From assembly GCF_900113685.1 (NCBI RefSeq), contig NZ_FOQG01000011.1:62001-126000 (forward strand): a stretch of 64,000 bases of DNA. Reading direction: 5' to 3'. Both the position numbers and the translations under genes were made by a program. Origin of the DNA: Nocardioides psychrotolerans. GTDB taxonomy: Bacteria > Actinomycetota > Actinomycetes > Propionibacteriales > Nocardioidaceae. The notes beneath the pieces were generated by a model, which was not told the DNA's origin, searched no databases, and saw nothing but the letters and a program-made list of their open reading frames with translations. This document shows, in pieces, positions 7,995 through 18,251 of the stretch; within the stretch, counting starts at the first letter, position 1, and the number at the start of each line of letters is the position of its first letter.

Positions 7995-8288
7995 TCAGGC
8001 CTCCAGGGCCGCGGCCGGAGCATCGAGCCGGAAGCCTGACCAGCGTCGTCCACAGACCAGGTCGGTCAACGTGTAGCGCGTGAGCGCGTCGTCGGTCATC
8101 GCCGGGGGACCGACGAGGAGGACTGCCGCACACTCCTGGCGCAGTGCGGGGTCGCCGTCGCCGTCCCGCGACGGCATGCCGGTCGCCGAGTCGTGGACCA
8201 CCGACCCGGACAACCACGCCTGGCGTGCGTCGGGGAAGCGGCCCGCGACGAGCGAGCGGGCGGTGTCGAGCGCTGCGGGACACCTCAC
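7995..8288 (-). CDS. Truncated nucleotidyltransferase-like protein (probably degenerate)
   Basis: A 97-residue product. ARSLVAGRFPDARQAWLSGSVV matches the N-terminal helix and GS motif of MNT/pol-beta-type nucleotidyltransferases, but the expected DxD metal motif and the beta-strands after it are absent. The sequence jumps to DPALRQECAAVLLVGPPAMTDDALTRYTLTDL, typical of the helical C-terminal region of longer family members. It reads as an in-frame internal deletion of a roughly 250-residue gene. The GTG start overlaps the galK stop (GTGA), so translation is probably coupled and the frame is still maintained. Loss of DxD argues against catalysis. Confidence 0.5.
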   Translation of the reverse strand: MRCPAALDTARSLVAGRFPDARQAWLSGSVVHDSATGMPSRDGDGDPALRQECAAVLLVGPPAMTDDALTRYTLTDLVCGRRWSGFRLDAPAAALEA

Positions 8289-9409
8289 GCGACGATCCCC
8301 GCGGGCCCGCTGGGGACGGCGTCGAGGTGGTGCACCGCACCCAGCCCCGCGGCCACGAAGGCGAGGTCGACCGCGCGGGCCACCGCGTCCGCGCGCTCGG
8401 CCGGCACCAGGGCGATCGCCGAGCCACCGAAGCCGCCACCCGTCATGCGGGCCCCCAGGGCACCGGCCTGCAGCGCGGTGTCGACGACCAGGTCCAGCTC
8501 GTGGCAGGACACCTCGAAGTCGTCGCGCAGCGAGACGTGCGAGGCCGTCATGAGCGTGCCGAGGCGGGTCCAGTCGAGCTCACCGATCGCGACGACCGCC
8601 TCCTCGACCCGGGCGTTCTCCGTGACGACGTGGCGCGCCCGGCCGCGCTCGCGCGGGTGCTCGACGCGGTCGAGGTCCGCGAGCGTCGCCTCGCGCAGGG
8701 ACGGGAGACCCAGGGCCGCTGTGGCGGCCTCGCAGTCCGCTCGGCGGGCGGCGTAGCCACCGTCGACGAGGGCGTGCGAGACCCGCGTGTCGACGACGAG
8801 CAGCCGCAGCCCGGCGTCGTCCCAGCCGAGCGGCACGTCACGGGTGGAGCCGTCGCGGAAGTCGATGAGGAGCGCTGAGCCCGGGCTCGCGAGGAGCGAC
8901 ACGGTCTGGTCGAGCCCACCGGTGGGGGCGCCGGCGACCTCGCTCTCGGCGCGTCGGCAGGCCTCGACCAGGGTGCGGCGCAGCTCAGGCGTGAGGTCGT
9001 GGTCGAGCAGGTCGGCGACGGCCACGGCCACGGCGCACTCCAACGCGGCCGAGCTCGACAGGCCGGCCCCCATCGGGACGGTGCTGTCCACCTCGAGGTC
9101 GACGCCGGGAACCTCCCAGCCGGACTCCCGCAGCGCCCACAGCACGCCCACGGCGTACGACGCCCATCCCTCGACCTGCCCGGGCCCGACGTCGTCGAGG
9201 GTCCCGGTCCAGGGCTCGTCCACCTGTGCGCTGCGCACGCTGACCGCGCGGTCAACGCGGACGGTCGCGCGCACCGTCGTGGCGTAGGAGAGGGCCAGCG
9301 GCAGGCACAGGCCGGCGTTGTAGTCGGTGTGTTCACCGATCAGGTTCACGCGGCCCGGTGCCCTGCCCACGGTGGTCCTGGCGGGAGACGTCCTGCTCCG
9401 GGCGGTCAT
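8285..9409 (-). CDS. galK: Galactokinase
   Basis: Phosphorylates galactose at C1 with ATP, the first committed step of the Leloir pathway. The 374-residue GHMP kinase shows the galactokinase signature GRVNLIGEHTDYN (19-31), the ATP-binding PMGAGLSSSAALE (about 112-124) and the C-terminal ARMTGGGFGGSAIAL. Length is normal. ATG 9409 has TAGGGT exactly 6 nt upstream and no Shine-Dalgarno (leaderless). It heads a leftward operon with a degenerate nucleotidyltransferase and a phosphotransferase; galT and galE are not adjacent. Confidence 0.93.
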   Translation of the reverse strand: MTARSRTSPARTTVGRAPGRVNLIGEHTDYNAGLCLPLALSYATTVRATVRVDRAVSVRSAQVDEPWTGTLDDVGPGQVEGWASYAVGVLWALRESGWEVPGVDLEVDSTVPMGAGLSSSAALECAVAVAVADLLDHDLTPELRRTLVEACRRAESEVAGAPTGGLDQTVSLLASPGSALLIDFRDGSTRDVPLGWDDAGLRLLVVDTRVSHALVDGGYAARRADCEAATAALGLPSLREATLADLDRVEHPRERGRARHVVTENARVEEAVVAIGELDWTRLGTLMTASHVSLRDDFEVSCHELDLVVDTALQAGALGARMTGGGFGGSAIALVPAERADAVARAVDLAFVAAGLGAVHHLDAVPSGPAGIVA

Positions 9410-9445
9410 CGGGCAACCCTAGAGGAGGCTTGCCATGATGAGGGG

Positions 9446-9820
9446 ATGGATCCGGAGCTCGTCGACCTCGCGCACCAGATGTTCGCGCTCGCCCGCCAGG
9501 GAGAGAGCGAGCGGCTCGTCGCCTATGTCGAGGCCGGGGTGCCGGTGGACCTCACGGACGCGTCGGGCAACACGCTGCTGATGCTCGGCGCCTATCACGG
9601 GCACGTCGAGGTGGTCACCGCGCTGGCGGCCCGGGGAGCCGACGTCGACCGGCTCAACGACCGCGGTCAGTCGCCCCTCGCAGGAGCGCTCTTCAAGGGT
9701 GAGGAGGCCGTCGTGGCAGCGCTCCGCGCGGTGGGCGCAGACCTCGATGCCGGGTCCCCGAGCGCGCGCGAGACGGCGGCCTACTTCGAGCGGGAGCCGG
9801 CGAGGCCTGACCCGGCATAG
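9446..9820 (+). CDS. Ankyrin-repeat protein
   Basis: A 124-residue soluble protein built of about three ankyrin repeats: GNTLLMLGAYHGHVEVVTAL and GQSPLAGALFKGEEAVVAAL are clear, each with the loop GADVD/GADLD. These repeats mediate protein-protein contacts; no catalytic domain is attached. ATG 9446 gives the family-typical MDPELVDLAHQMFALARQG start; a GAGGGG stretch directly abuts it, so initiation efficiency is uncertain. Its TAG stop forms part of the -10 hexamer of the downstream guaB1, 9 nt later. Confidence 0.85.
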   Translation: MDPELVDLAHQMFALARQGESERLVAYVEAGVPVDLTDASGNTLLMLGAYHGHVEVVTALAARGADVDRLNDRGQSPLAGALFKGEEAVVAALRAVGADLDAGSPSARETAAYFEREPARPDPA

Positions 9821-11266
<1,446 letters not shown>

Positions 11267-11273
11267 GGTGCGA

Positions 11274-11858
11274 TCAGCGCGAGGAGCGCGCCGTGCGGCC
11301 ACGGACGATGCCGATGAAGGTCTGCACCCGCTCGTCGTCGTCGTCCACGCGCCACGAGAGCCCGACCTTGGTCGGGGGCAGGTCGATGACAGGGCGTGAG
11401 ACGACGTCCTTGCGCTGGTGCAGGCGGGCCACGGACATGGGCACCAGCAGCACCCCGGTGCCGGAGGCCACGACGTCCACGGCGTCCTTGACCGACATCG
11501 GTGGCCACTCGAGCTGATCAGCGGTCGGCACCCACCCGGAGGCGTGGGGAAGCACCAGCTGCTCGTCGGTGAGGTCGTCCAACGACACTTCGTCGGCGGC
11601 CGAGACGAGGTGCTCGTGCCCGGCGACGACGACGGGGACCTCGTCGTACAGCGGGATGCAGTGCAGGCCGTCGCGGTTGATCGGCAGCCGGACCAGGCAG
11701 ACGTCGAGGTCACCGTTGCGCAGGCCCTCCTCCTGCTCGTCCTCCGTGACGGGGACTAGCTGGAGCGGCAGGCGGCGGTGGCGCTCGCGCCAGGTGCCGG
11801 CCCACTTGTCGGGGGTGGCGCCGGTGACGAAGCCGACGCGGAAGGCAGGAGAGTCCAC
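11274..11858 (-). CDS. Stand-alone LysR-type substrate-binding domain protein
   Basis: A 194-residue protein matching only the effector-binding half of LysR regulators: FRVGFVTGATPDKWAG at the start, then GDLDVCLVRLPIN, LYDEVPVVVAGHEHLV and VASGTGVLLVPMSVARLH. No winged-helix DNA-binding domain is encoded in this frame or upstream. GTG 11858 begins the domain and has a CATACT hexamer 6 nt upstream; a longer frame would overlap the divergent gene start. It could be a ligand-binding adaptor or a reduced regulator. Stand-alone domains of this type recur in actinobacteria without a known role. Confidence 0.75.
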   Translation of the reverse strand: MDSPAFRVGFVTGATPDKWAGTWRERHRRLPLQLVPVTEDEQEEGLRNGDLDVCLVRLPINRDGLHCIPLYDEVPVVVAGHEHLVSAADEVSLDDLTDEQLVLPHASGWVPTADQLEWPPMSVKDAVDVVASGTGVLLVPMSVARLHQRKDVVSRPVIDLPPTKVGLSWRVDDDDERVQTFIGIVRGRTARSSR

Positions 11859-11949
11859 GGCCCGAGTATGGAGCAGTAGGTCGCGCTGGCTACCGTCGAG
11901 CCCGACAGAGCGCGGGGCGCTGCGTGAGGAGACGGACGAGGGTGACGAC

Positions 11950-12918
11950 ATGCGGGTGCTCGTGACGGGCGCGACCGGCTACGTCGGGTCGCGGTTGGTG
12001 CCGGCCCTGCTGGCGGCCGGTCACGACGTGGTGGTCGGTGCGCGCGACCTCGACGCCGTCGACCGCTTCACCTGGGCCGACCAGGTCGAGCGCCGGCTCT
12101 TCGACGTCGAGGACACCGTGTCGGTCCACCTGGCCGTGCGTGACCTCGACGCCGTGATCTACCTGGTGCACTCCATGGGTGCGGGAGAGTTCCTCAAACG
12201 TGACCGGGAGGCGGCCCACTACGTCGCGGCGGCGTGCGAGTACGCCGGGGTGGGACGCATCGTCTACCTCTCCGGACTGGTTCCTCCCGGACGCCTCTCC
12301 GACCACCTGCGCTCGCGCCAGGAGGTGGAGCAGGTCCTCCTCGACTCGACGGTCCCGTCGACGGTGCTGCGTGCCGCGATGGTGATCGGCGCCGGTTCGA
12401 CGTCGTTCGAGCTGATGCGCCGGGTCAGCGAGCGTCTGCCCGTCACGCCGGTCCCGGTGTGGATGCAGCGCGCCATCCAGCCGGTCGCCGTCGAGGACGT
12501 GGTGCAGCTGCTGGTGCGTTGTCTCCAGGGTGAGCCGCGCAACCGCGCCTACGACGTCGGCGGCGACGAGGTGTTGACCTACCGCGAGCTGCTCGACCGC
12601 TTCGCCGCCGTCGCGGGGCTGGAGCGGGTGCAGCTGCTCGTCCCGATGGCCCCCACGAGCCTGGTCGGCGAGGCCGTGGCATTCATCTCCGGCGTGCCGC
12701 GCACGACCGTCCGGGCCCTGGTGCACAGCCTGTCGCACGACATGGTCTGCACCGAGGACGACGTCAAGGACGACCTCGCGGCCGGGCACGTCTTCCTCGG
12801 CATCGACGAGGCGATACGTCGCTCGCTCGCCGGTCAGACCCGGGCGACCGACGTCGACGGTGACATCCAGGGCCAGGCCGTCAGCGATCCCGCATGGGTC
12901 GGGACGACCTTCGGCTGA
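11950..12918 (+). CDS. NAD(P)-binding atypical SDR (NmrA-like) protein
   Basis: A 322-residue extended/atypical short-chain dehydrogenase. The Rossmann motif VTGATGYVGSRLVPALLAAGH is at 5-25; DLDAVIYLVHSMG and IVYLSGLVPPGR mark later strands of the fold. The canonical YxxxK catalytic pair is not evident, as is usual for NmrA/YwnB-type sensors or DUF2867-like reductases. ATG 11950 with GAGGG upstream. It is divergent from the LysR-domain gene across about 91 bp. The function is unassigned. Confidence 0.8.
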   Translation: MRVLVTGATGYVGSRLVPALLAAGHDVVVGARDLDAVDRFTWADQVERRLFDVEDTVSVHLAVRDLDAVIYLVHSMGAGEFLKRDREAAHYVAAACEYAGVGRIVYLSGLVPPGRLSDHLRSRQEVEQVLLDSTVPSTVLRAAMVIGAGSTSFELMRRVSERLPVTPVPVWMQRAIQPVAVEDVVQLLVRCLQGEPRNRAYDVGGDEVLTYRELLDRFAAVAGLERVQLLVPMAPTSLVGEAVAFISGVPRTTVRALVHSLSHDMVCTEDDVKDDLAAGHVFLGIDEAIRRSLAGQTRATDVDGDIQGQAVSDPAWVGTTFG

Positions 12919-12992
12919 TCGGCTCCGACCAGCTCCGAAGGCCGCCCCGTCGTCGGTGCTGCTGGGGTGTTGCTGGGGTGGTGCTGGGTGGC

Positions 12993-13784
12993 TCAGTTGA
13001 GCTTGCGCATGTCCTCGGGGACACCGCCGCCGGCGTGGACCGCCTCGACCAGCTTGGCGAGCGCGGTCAGCGCGACGTTCTGCGACATCGGGCCGTAGGA
13101 CACGCGGGCGACACCGAGCTCCTGCAGGCGGGCCAGCGAGGGGATGCCGGGGATGCCGATCAGGGTGAGCTTCTGCGGACCGAGGGCATCGACGAGTGCG
13201 GTGACCTGCTCCTCGTTGAGCCGGCCCGGCACGAACACGACGGGCGCCCCGGCGTCGAGGTAGGCCTTGCTGCGCTCGATCGCGTCGGCGAGCACCTCGG
13301 CGGGGTCACGGTCGCCGGCCTTGACGAAGGCGTCGGTGCGGGCGTTGAGGACGAAATCGGGCACGCCGGCCTCGGCAGCGGCCTTCATCACGGCCCCGAC
13401 CTGGGCGGCGGCCTCGGCCAGCGGCTTCATCTGGTCCTCGAGGTTGGCACCGACCACGCCGACGCCGATCGCCTTGCGGATGATCTCGGGGGCGTCGCCG
13501 TAGCCGCCCTCGAGGTCCGCGGACAGCGGCAGTGAGGTGGCCTTCGCGATGCGCGCAACCTCGGCGATCATCTCGTCGACGGGGATCTTCTCGCCGTCCT
13601 CGTAGCCGCGCGACGCGGCGATCGAGTGGCTGGCGGTGGCCAGCGCCTTGGTCCCGGCGATGTCGCTGACGACGGTCGCGGTGATGGTGTCCCACACATT
13701 GACCACGGTCAGCAGCTCAGCGGACTGGTGGAGGCGGAGCAGCTCGGTGGCCTGGGCGGCGAGGTCGGTGTCGGTGTCAGTCAC
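12993..13784 (-). CDS. Isocitrate lyase/PEP mutase-family enzyme
   Basis: A 263-residue member of the PEP mutase/isocitrate lyase superfamily, a TIM barrel that makes or breaks C-C or P-C bonds of 2-oxo acids. Visible signatures are TVVNVWDTITATVV near the N-terminus, LSADLEGGYGD (metal-binding region, about 89-99), GVVGANLEDQ and FVLNARTDAF. Reactions in this group include carboxy-PEP mutase, oxaloacetate hydrolase and 2-methylisocitrate lyase-like activity, and the specific one cannot be read off. GTG start with GAGAGG upstream. It lies downstream of ppdK on the same strand with a 108-nt gap holding a weak hairpin, which could place both in phosphoenolpyruvate metabolism. Confidence 0.82.
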   Translation of the reverse strand: MTDTDTDLAAQATELLRLHQSAELLTVVNVWDTITATVVSDIAGTKALATASHSIAASRGYEDGEKIPVDEMIAEVARIAKATSLPLSADLEGGYGDAPEIIRKAIGVGVVGANLEDQMKPLAEAAAQVGAVMKAAAEAGVPDFVLNARTDAFVKAGDRDPAEVLADAIERSKAYLDAGAPVVFVPGRLNEEQVTALVDALGPQKLTLIGIPGIPSLARLQELGVARVSYGPMSQNVALTALAKLVEAVHAGGGVPEDMRKLN

Positions 13785-13830
13785 GGGATGCCTCTCGTCG
13801 TGATGGTGCGGACGGGACGCACCCGACCGC

Positions 13831-13850
13831 GTCCGGCGTCGGTGCCGGAC
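13831..13850 (-). terminator. Small hairpin downstream of ppdK
   Basis: GTCCGGC pairs with GCCGGAC over a 6-nt loop in the gap between ppdK and the PEP-mutase-like gene. It is a short stem without a T-tract, so at most a weak attenuator. Confidence 0.3.
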
Positions 13851-13892
13851 TCCTGGCCAACCTACGAGGGGGGCGGGAACTTCCCGGCCGTC

Positions 13893-16607
13893 TCACGACT
13901 CGGGCGCGAGGTCCCCCCGACGGCGTGCGGCGAGCGCGGAACGGCCGGCCTCCAACCGTGCGACCGGCACCCGGAACGGCGAGCAGGAGACGTAGTCGAG
14001 CCCGATCTCGTCGAAGAAGTGGATCGATGCCGGATCGCCACCGTGCTCTCCGCAGACGCCGAGCCCGAGGTCCGGGCGCGTCTTCCTGCCCAGGCGCACG
14101 GCGGTGCGCATGAGCCCCCCGACCCCCTCGACGTCGATCGTCTCGAACGGCGAGGAGTCGAAGATCCGGTGCTCGAGGTAGCTGGAGAAGAACGCGGCCT
14201 CGACGTCGTCGCGGGAGAAGCCCCAGGTCATCTGGGTGAGGTCGTTGGTGCCGAAGGAGAAGAACTCTGCGGCGGTGGCGATCCGGTCGGCCGTCACGGC
14301 GGCGCGCGGCAGCTCGATCATGGTGCCGATGGTGTGGGGCACCACGAGCCCCCGTGCCAGCTGTACCTCGGCGGCAACGGTCTCGATCGTGGCGCGCACC
14401 AGCGTGAGCTCACGCTCGCTGGCCACCAGCGGCACCATGATCTCCGGTCGGGGGTCACCGCCGGCCTCGATCAGGTCGGCGGCCGCCTCGAGGACCGCGC
14501 GGACCTGCATCGCGACGAGCCCGGGGATCACGATGCCGAGCCTCACCCCGCGCAGGCCGAGCATCGGGTTCTGCTCGTGGAGCCGGCGCACGGCGGCCAG
14601 CAGCTGGTGGTGCCGCTCGACCTCGGGCCCGCGCAGGTCCTCGAGCGCGACACTGACCGACAGGTCCGTGAGGTCGGGGAGGAACTCGTGGAGCGGCGGG
14701 TCGATCAGCCGGATCGTCACCGGCAGGCCGTCCATCGCCTGGAGGACACCTGCGAAGTCCTCGCGCTGCAGCGGGAAGAGCCGGTCCAGGGCCGCAGTCC
14801 GAGCGGCGTCGTCGTCGGCCAGGATGAGGTCCTCTACGAGGATGCGGCGCTCGCCGAGGAACATGTGCTCCGTGCGGCACAGGCCGACGCCCTGGGCGCC
14901 GAAGCGACGTGCCCGGGCTGCATCCGCGGGAGTGTCCGCGTTGGCGTGCACCTCGAGGCGTCGTACGTCGTCCGCGTGCGCGAGCAGGCGGCTCACCGCC
15001 CGCACGAGGTCGTCGTCGACGTCCTCGCCCTCGAGGTGGCGGACCAGGGTCGAGTCGACGACGGGCACGTCACCGAGGAACACCTCGCCGGTCGTGCCGT
15101 CGAGCGAGATGGTGTCGCCCTCGGCGATGGTCCTACCGCCGCGCAGGTGCAGGACCCGCTGGTCCAGGTCGACCCGGACGGACTCGGCTCCGCACACGCA
15201 GGTGCGGCCCATGCCGCGCGCCACCACGGCCGCGTGGGAGGTCTTGCCGCCTCGACTGGTCAGGATCCCAGAGGCTGCGACCATGCCGCGCAAGTCGTCG
15301 GGAGTCGTCTCCGACCGCACGAGGACCACGCGCTCACCGCGTGCCGCCCAGGCGACAGCGGTGTCGGAGTCCAGGACGACGCGGCCCACGGCTGCGCCGG
15401 GGGAAGCGTTCATGCCCGTCGCCACGAGCGTCCGCTCCGCGTTGGGGTCGAAGCGGGGGAAGAGCAGCTGGGCCAGCTGGGCGCCGGAGACGCGACGCAA
15501 CGCCTCGTCGGCATCGATGAGGCCTTCGTCGAGCATGGTCGCTGCGATCCGGAAGGCGGCCTCGGGGGTGCGCTTCCCCACGCGGGTCTGGAGCATCCAC
15601 AGGGTGTTCTCCTCGATCGTGAACTCGACGTCGCAGAGGTCGGCGTAGTGATGCTCGAGGGTGGCCAGGTGCCCCAGCAGGGCCGCGTACGCCGGCGGGT
15701 CGATCGCGGCGAGGTCGGCCAGGGGCACCGTGTTGCGGATGCCCGCCACCACGTCCTCGCCCTGGGCGTTCTGGAGGTAGTCGCCGTAGGCTCCTCGTCG
15801 CCCGGAGGCCGGGTCACGGGTGAAGCAGACTCCGGAGCCAGAGGTCATTCCACGGTTGCCGAAGACCATCGCCTGCACGTTGACGGCGGTGCCGAGGTTC
15901 TCGGGGATGCCCTCCTGGCGGCGGTAGAGCGCGGCACGGTCGGTGTGCCAGGACCCGAAGACGGCGCGGACGGCCAGACGCAGCTGCTCACGGGGGTCCT
16001 GCGGGAAGTCGCGTCCCGTGTGCTCGCGGATGAGCCCATGGAACAGGGCGACGAGCTCATGCAGGTCGTCGACCTCCAGCTCCAGGTCGAGTGCGGCGCC
16101 GCGGCGGGCCTTGACCGCGTCGAGGGCAGCGGCGAAGAGGGCGCCGTCCATGCCCAGCACGGTGGCGCCGAACATCTGGAGCAGGCGGCGGTAGGAGTCG
16201 AAGGCGAAGCGCTCGTCCCCGTGCCGGCGGGCGAGGCCGAGCACGGAGACGTCGGTGAGGCCGATGTCGAGGACCGTCTCCATCATCCCGGGCATGGAGA
16301 ACTTGGCGCCGGACCGGACCGAGACGAGGAGCGGGTCGTGGGGGTCGCCGAGGGTGCGTCCCATGGCCTCCTCCAGCCGGCCGAGGTGCCGGCTGATCTC
16401 GGCGTCGAGCTCCGCGGGCTCCTGCCCGTCGGTCAGGTAGGAGCGGCAGGCCTCGGTGGTGATCGTGAACCCGGGGGGCACCGGCAGGCCGAGCCGCGTC
16501 ATCTCGGCGAGGTTGGCCCCCTTGCCGCCCAGGAGGTCCTTGAGGTCCCGGTTGCCCTCGGCGAAGCCGAAGACGTAGGTGCCGGCCACCTCAGTGAGCT
16601 GTGACAT
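13893..16607 (-). CDS. ppdK: Pyruvate, phosphate dikinase
   Basis: Interconverts pyruvate + ATP + Pi with PEP + AMP + PPi. At 904 residues it has the full three-domain layout: N-terminal ATP-grasp (LLGGKGANLAEMTRLGLPVPPGF at about 27-49), central phospho-His domain with GGKTSHAAVVARGMGRTCVCG near 452-472, and C-terminal PEP/pyruvate barrel with MIELPRAA, LGLGVCGEHGGDP and GLDYVSCSPFRVPVARL. ATG 16607 lies inside the last 17 nt of the upstream USP gene, so it is co-translated with it. Pairing of PPDK with universal stress proteins occurs in actinobacterial hypoxia regulons, where the PPi-linked enzyme may save ATP equivalents; that role is inferred here. Confidence 0.93.
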   Translation of the reverse strand: MSQLTEVAGTYVFGFAEGNRDLKDLLGGKGANLAEMTRLGLPVPPGFTITTEACRSYLTDGQEPAELDAEISRHLGRLEEAMGRTLGDPHDPLLVSVRSGAKFSMPGMMETVLDIGLTDVSVLGLARRHGDERFAFDSYRRLLQMFGATVLGMDGALFAAALDAVKARRGAALDLELEVDDLHELVALFHGLIREHTGRDFPQDPREQLRLAVRAVFGSWHTDRAALYRRQEGIPENLGTAVNVQAMVFGNRGMTSGSGVCFTRDPASGRRGAYGDYLQNAQGEDVVAGIRNTVPLADLAAIDPPAYAALLGHLATLEHHYADLCDVEFTIEENTLWMLQTRVGKRTPEAAFRIAATMLDEGLIDADEALRRVSGAQLAQLLFPRFDPNAERTLVATGMNASPGAAVGRVVLDSDTAVAWAARGERVVLVRSETTPDDLRGMVAASGILTSRGGKTSHAAVVARGMGRTCVCGAESVRVDLDQRVLHLRGGRTIAEGDTISLDGTTGEVFLGDVPVVDSTLVRHLEGEDVDDDLVRAVSRLLAHADDVRRLEVHANADTPADAARARRFGAQGVGLCRTEHMFLGERRILVEDLILADDDAARTAALDRLFPLQREDFAGVLQAMDGLPVTIRLIDPPLHEFLPDLTDLSVSVALEDLRGPEVERHHQLLAAVRRLHEQNPMLGLRGVRLGIVIPGLVAMQVRAVLEAAADLIEAGGDPRPEIMVPLVASERELTLVRATIETVAAEVQLARGLVVPHTIGTMIELPRAAVTADRIATAAEFFSFGTNDLTQMTWGFSRDDVEAAFFSSYLEHRIFDSSPFETIDVEGVGGLMRTAVRLGRKTRPDLGLGVCGEHGGDPASIHFFDEIGLDYVSCSPFRVPVARLEAGRSALAARRRGDLAPES

Positions 16608-17511
16608 CGGTCCGGGTCCCGTCGAACTGGGGCACCACGGCGACCGAGCACGCGGCGTGCTCGACGATCACCGGGGCGACCGAGCCGTAGATCACCTCGT
16701 CGAGAAACGGCTTGGCCTGGTGACCGACGACGATCAGGTCGGCGGTGGCGGAGGCGGTGATCAGGCGGGCGTCGACGAAGCCGCGGGTGAGCTGCAGGTG
16801 GACGGGAACGTTGGGGTACTTCTCGCGCAGCGGAGCCACAGCAGCGGCGAGGAGCTGACGCTCCGTCTCGACCCCTGGCTCGTCGTCGGGCACGTCGACG
16901 GCGCCTTGGGACACCTTCACCACGTCCCAGAAGCAGTGCAGCACGGTCAGGGGCAGCGAGCGGGCGTCGGCGACCTCGAAGGCGAGCTCCAGCACGCCGG
17001 CGTCACCCTTCTCGAGCGCCACGAGCACGCCTCCCGGGGCCGGCGCCTCCTCACGCTGACGGACGACGACCACCGGGCATGAGGAGTGCTTCGACAGCGC
17101 GAGGCTCACCGAGCCGAGGAGGAAGCTGCGCATCGGGCCGAGGCCGCGCGACCCCACCACGATGAGGTGGGCCTCGGCGGTGTGGTCGAGCAGGGCCTGG
17201 CGCGGGTCGGCCAGGCGCATGGAGGCGTGCACGACGAGGTCGGGGTGGGCCGCGGTGACCCGCTCGGTGGCGGTGTCGAGCAGGGCCCTCGACTCGGCAC
17301 GGAGCTGCTCGTGGACGAGCGCCGGGTCGATGCCCATCGTGCCGAGCCAGGCGCTCCCGGAAGCGGCCGGGAAGGGTGCCGCGTGGGCGATGACGAGCGG
17401 ACGCCGGGACAGGGCTGCCTCCGAGGCGGCCCAGTCGAGGGCTGCCTCCGAGGGTGCCGACCCGTCGATGCCGACGACGATGCTGCCTACGGGGACGTGC
17501 TCGGTGCTCAT
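16591..17511 (-). CDS. Universal stress protein, tandem USP domains
   Basis: A 306-residue protein with two USP folds. Domain 1 (about 8-145) has IVVGIDGSAPSEAALDWA and the ATP-binding VVGSRGLGPMRSFLLGSVS followed by HSSCPVVVV. Domain 2 (about 155-300) has GVLVALEKGDAG and LIVVGHQAKPFLDEVIYGSV followed by HAACSVAVV. Only the first carries a full G-2x-G-9x-G(S/T) nucleotide motif. It has ATG with an AGGAG ribosome site, is the first gene of the ppdK operon, and a DevR-like box lies about 70 nt upstream. Such double USPs are typical dormancy/hypoxia proteins in mycobacteria and Streptomyces. Confidence 0.9.
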   Translation of the reverse strand: MSTEHVPVGSIVVGIDGSAPSEAALDWAASEAALSRRPLVIAHAAPFPAASGSAWLGTMGIDPALVHEQLRAESRALLDTATERVTAAHPDLVVHASMRLADPRQALLDHTAEAHLIVVGSRGLGPMRSFLLGSVSLALSKHSSCPVVVVRQREEAPAPGGVLVALEKGDAGVLELAFEVADARSLPLTVLHCFWDVVKVSQGAVDVPDDEPGVETERQLLAAAVAPLREKYPNVPVHLQLTRGFVDARLITASATADLIVVGHQAKPFLDEVIYGSVAPVIVEHAACSVAVVPQFDGTRTDVTAH

Positions 17512-17579
17512 GGGGACTCCTGGGTGCCAGCGGTTCGACCTGTCGGTCCCAGCCTCGCGGCGTGCCCGCGTGGCGATCA

Positions 17580-17593
17580 GGGGCGTTGGTCCC
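17580..17593. promoter_or_regulatory. Candidate DevR/DosR-type box upstream of the USP-ppdK operon
   Basis: Read toward the operon the site is GGGACCAACGCCCC, close to the GGGAC(C/T)NNNGTCCC core used by DevR/DosR-family regulators. It lies 69 nt before the USP start, a usual activator distance. One half-site is imperfect and GC-rich background makes chance matches possible. Confidence 0.4.
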
Positions 17594-17640
17594 GGGGCCC
17601 GGGGCCGATGGTCCTGCCGCTCCGGATCCCCGGCAGGTCC

Positions 17641-18231
17641 TCAACCGATGCGTACGTCCACGACGCCGGAAACCGCGCGAGCTGCCAGGGACGCGAGGGC
17701 CTCCTCGCTGGTGCCGGAGGGGCCGTCGACGCGGACGACGCCGGCCTCGACCTCGACGAGCCAGCTGTCGTGCCCGAGGTCGCGCATCATCGTGAGGACC
17801 TCGGTCTCGATCGCGCTGTCGGCCCGCGCCAGGATCCGCACGACGTCGCTGCGGCTGACGACACCGACGACGCGTCCGCGATCGTCGACGACCGGCAGGC
17901 TCTTGATGCTCGTGGACGTCATCAGCTCGACCGCGTCGGCCAGGTCGTCGTCCGGGCGCACGCTGATCGCATGGGGCGTGTAGACCTCGTGGACGATCCT
18001 CGGCAAGGCGGACCTCTCGTTGCCGTCCGGGATCTCGTGGAGCCGGGGGTCGCGGGTCAGGGTCTCCCGGATCAGGTCGGCCTCGCTCACCATCCCGTGC
18101 AGGTGACCGTGCTCGTCGACCACGGGGAGGGCGGTCAGGCGGTGCTCGGCGAGCAGCGCCAGTGCGGCCTTGATCCGGGTGTCGGGGGTGACGGTCGTGG
18201 GGGTGCTGCTCATGGCCTCTCGGACGAGCAT
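17641..18231 (-). CDS. CBS-pair protein with C-terminal BON-like domain
   Basis: A 196-residue protein. Residues 1-65 and 85-145 form a Bateman module of two CBS domains (LTALPVVDEHGHLHGMVSEADLI and SIKSLPVVDDRGRVVGVVSRSDVV), which usually senses adenine nucleotides. The last 55 residues (WLVEVEAGVVRVDGPSGTSE and VSGVVDVRIG) match the BON fold. ATG 18231 with an AGAGG upstream. It is tandem with the USP gene, but 129 nt and no obvious terminator separate them. Tandem CBS proteins belong to actinobacterial hypoxia regulons, in keeping with the neighbours. Confidence 0.85.
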   Translation of the reverse strand: MLVREAMSSTPTTVTPDTRIKAALALLAEHRLTALPVVDEHGHLHGMVSEADLIRETLTRDPRLHEIPDGNERSALPRIVHEVYTPHAISVRPDDDLADAVELMTSTSIKSLPVVDDRGRVVGVVSRSDVVRILARADSAIETEVLTMMRDLGHDSWLVEVEAGVVRVDGPSGTSEEALASLAARAVSGVVDVRIG

Positions 18232-18251
18232 GGCGCGGCCTCTTCTCTCGT

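Noticed and set aside
12950-12990. TGCTGGGGTG-type direct repeats after the NAD(P)-binding protein gene
   Set aside because: Short, imperfect and confined to about 40 bp; likely simple-sequence drift without structure.
13626-16604. A 992-codon open frame on the plus strand
   Set aside because: It is antisense to ppdK, whose motifs are complete; the frame is open only because of GC-rich codon bias, and its translation is low-complexity Gly/Asp/His/Arg with no family signal.
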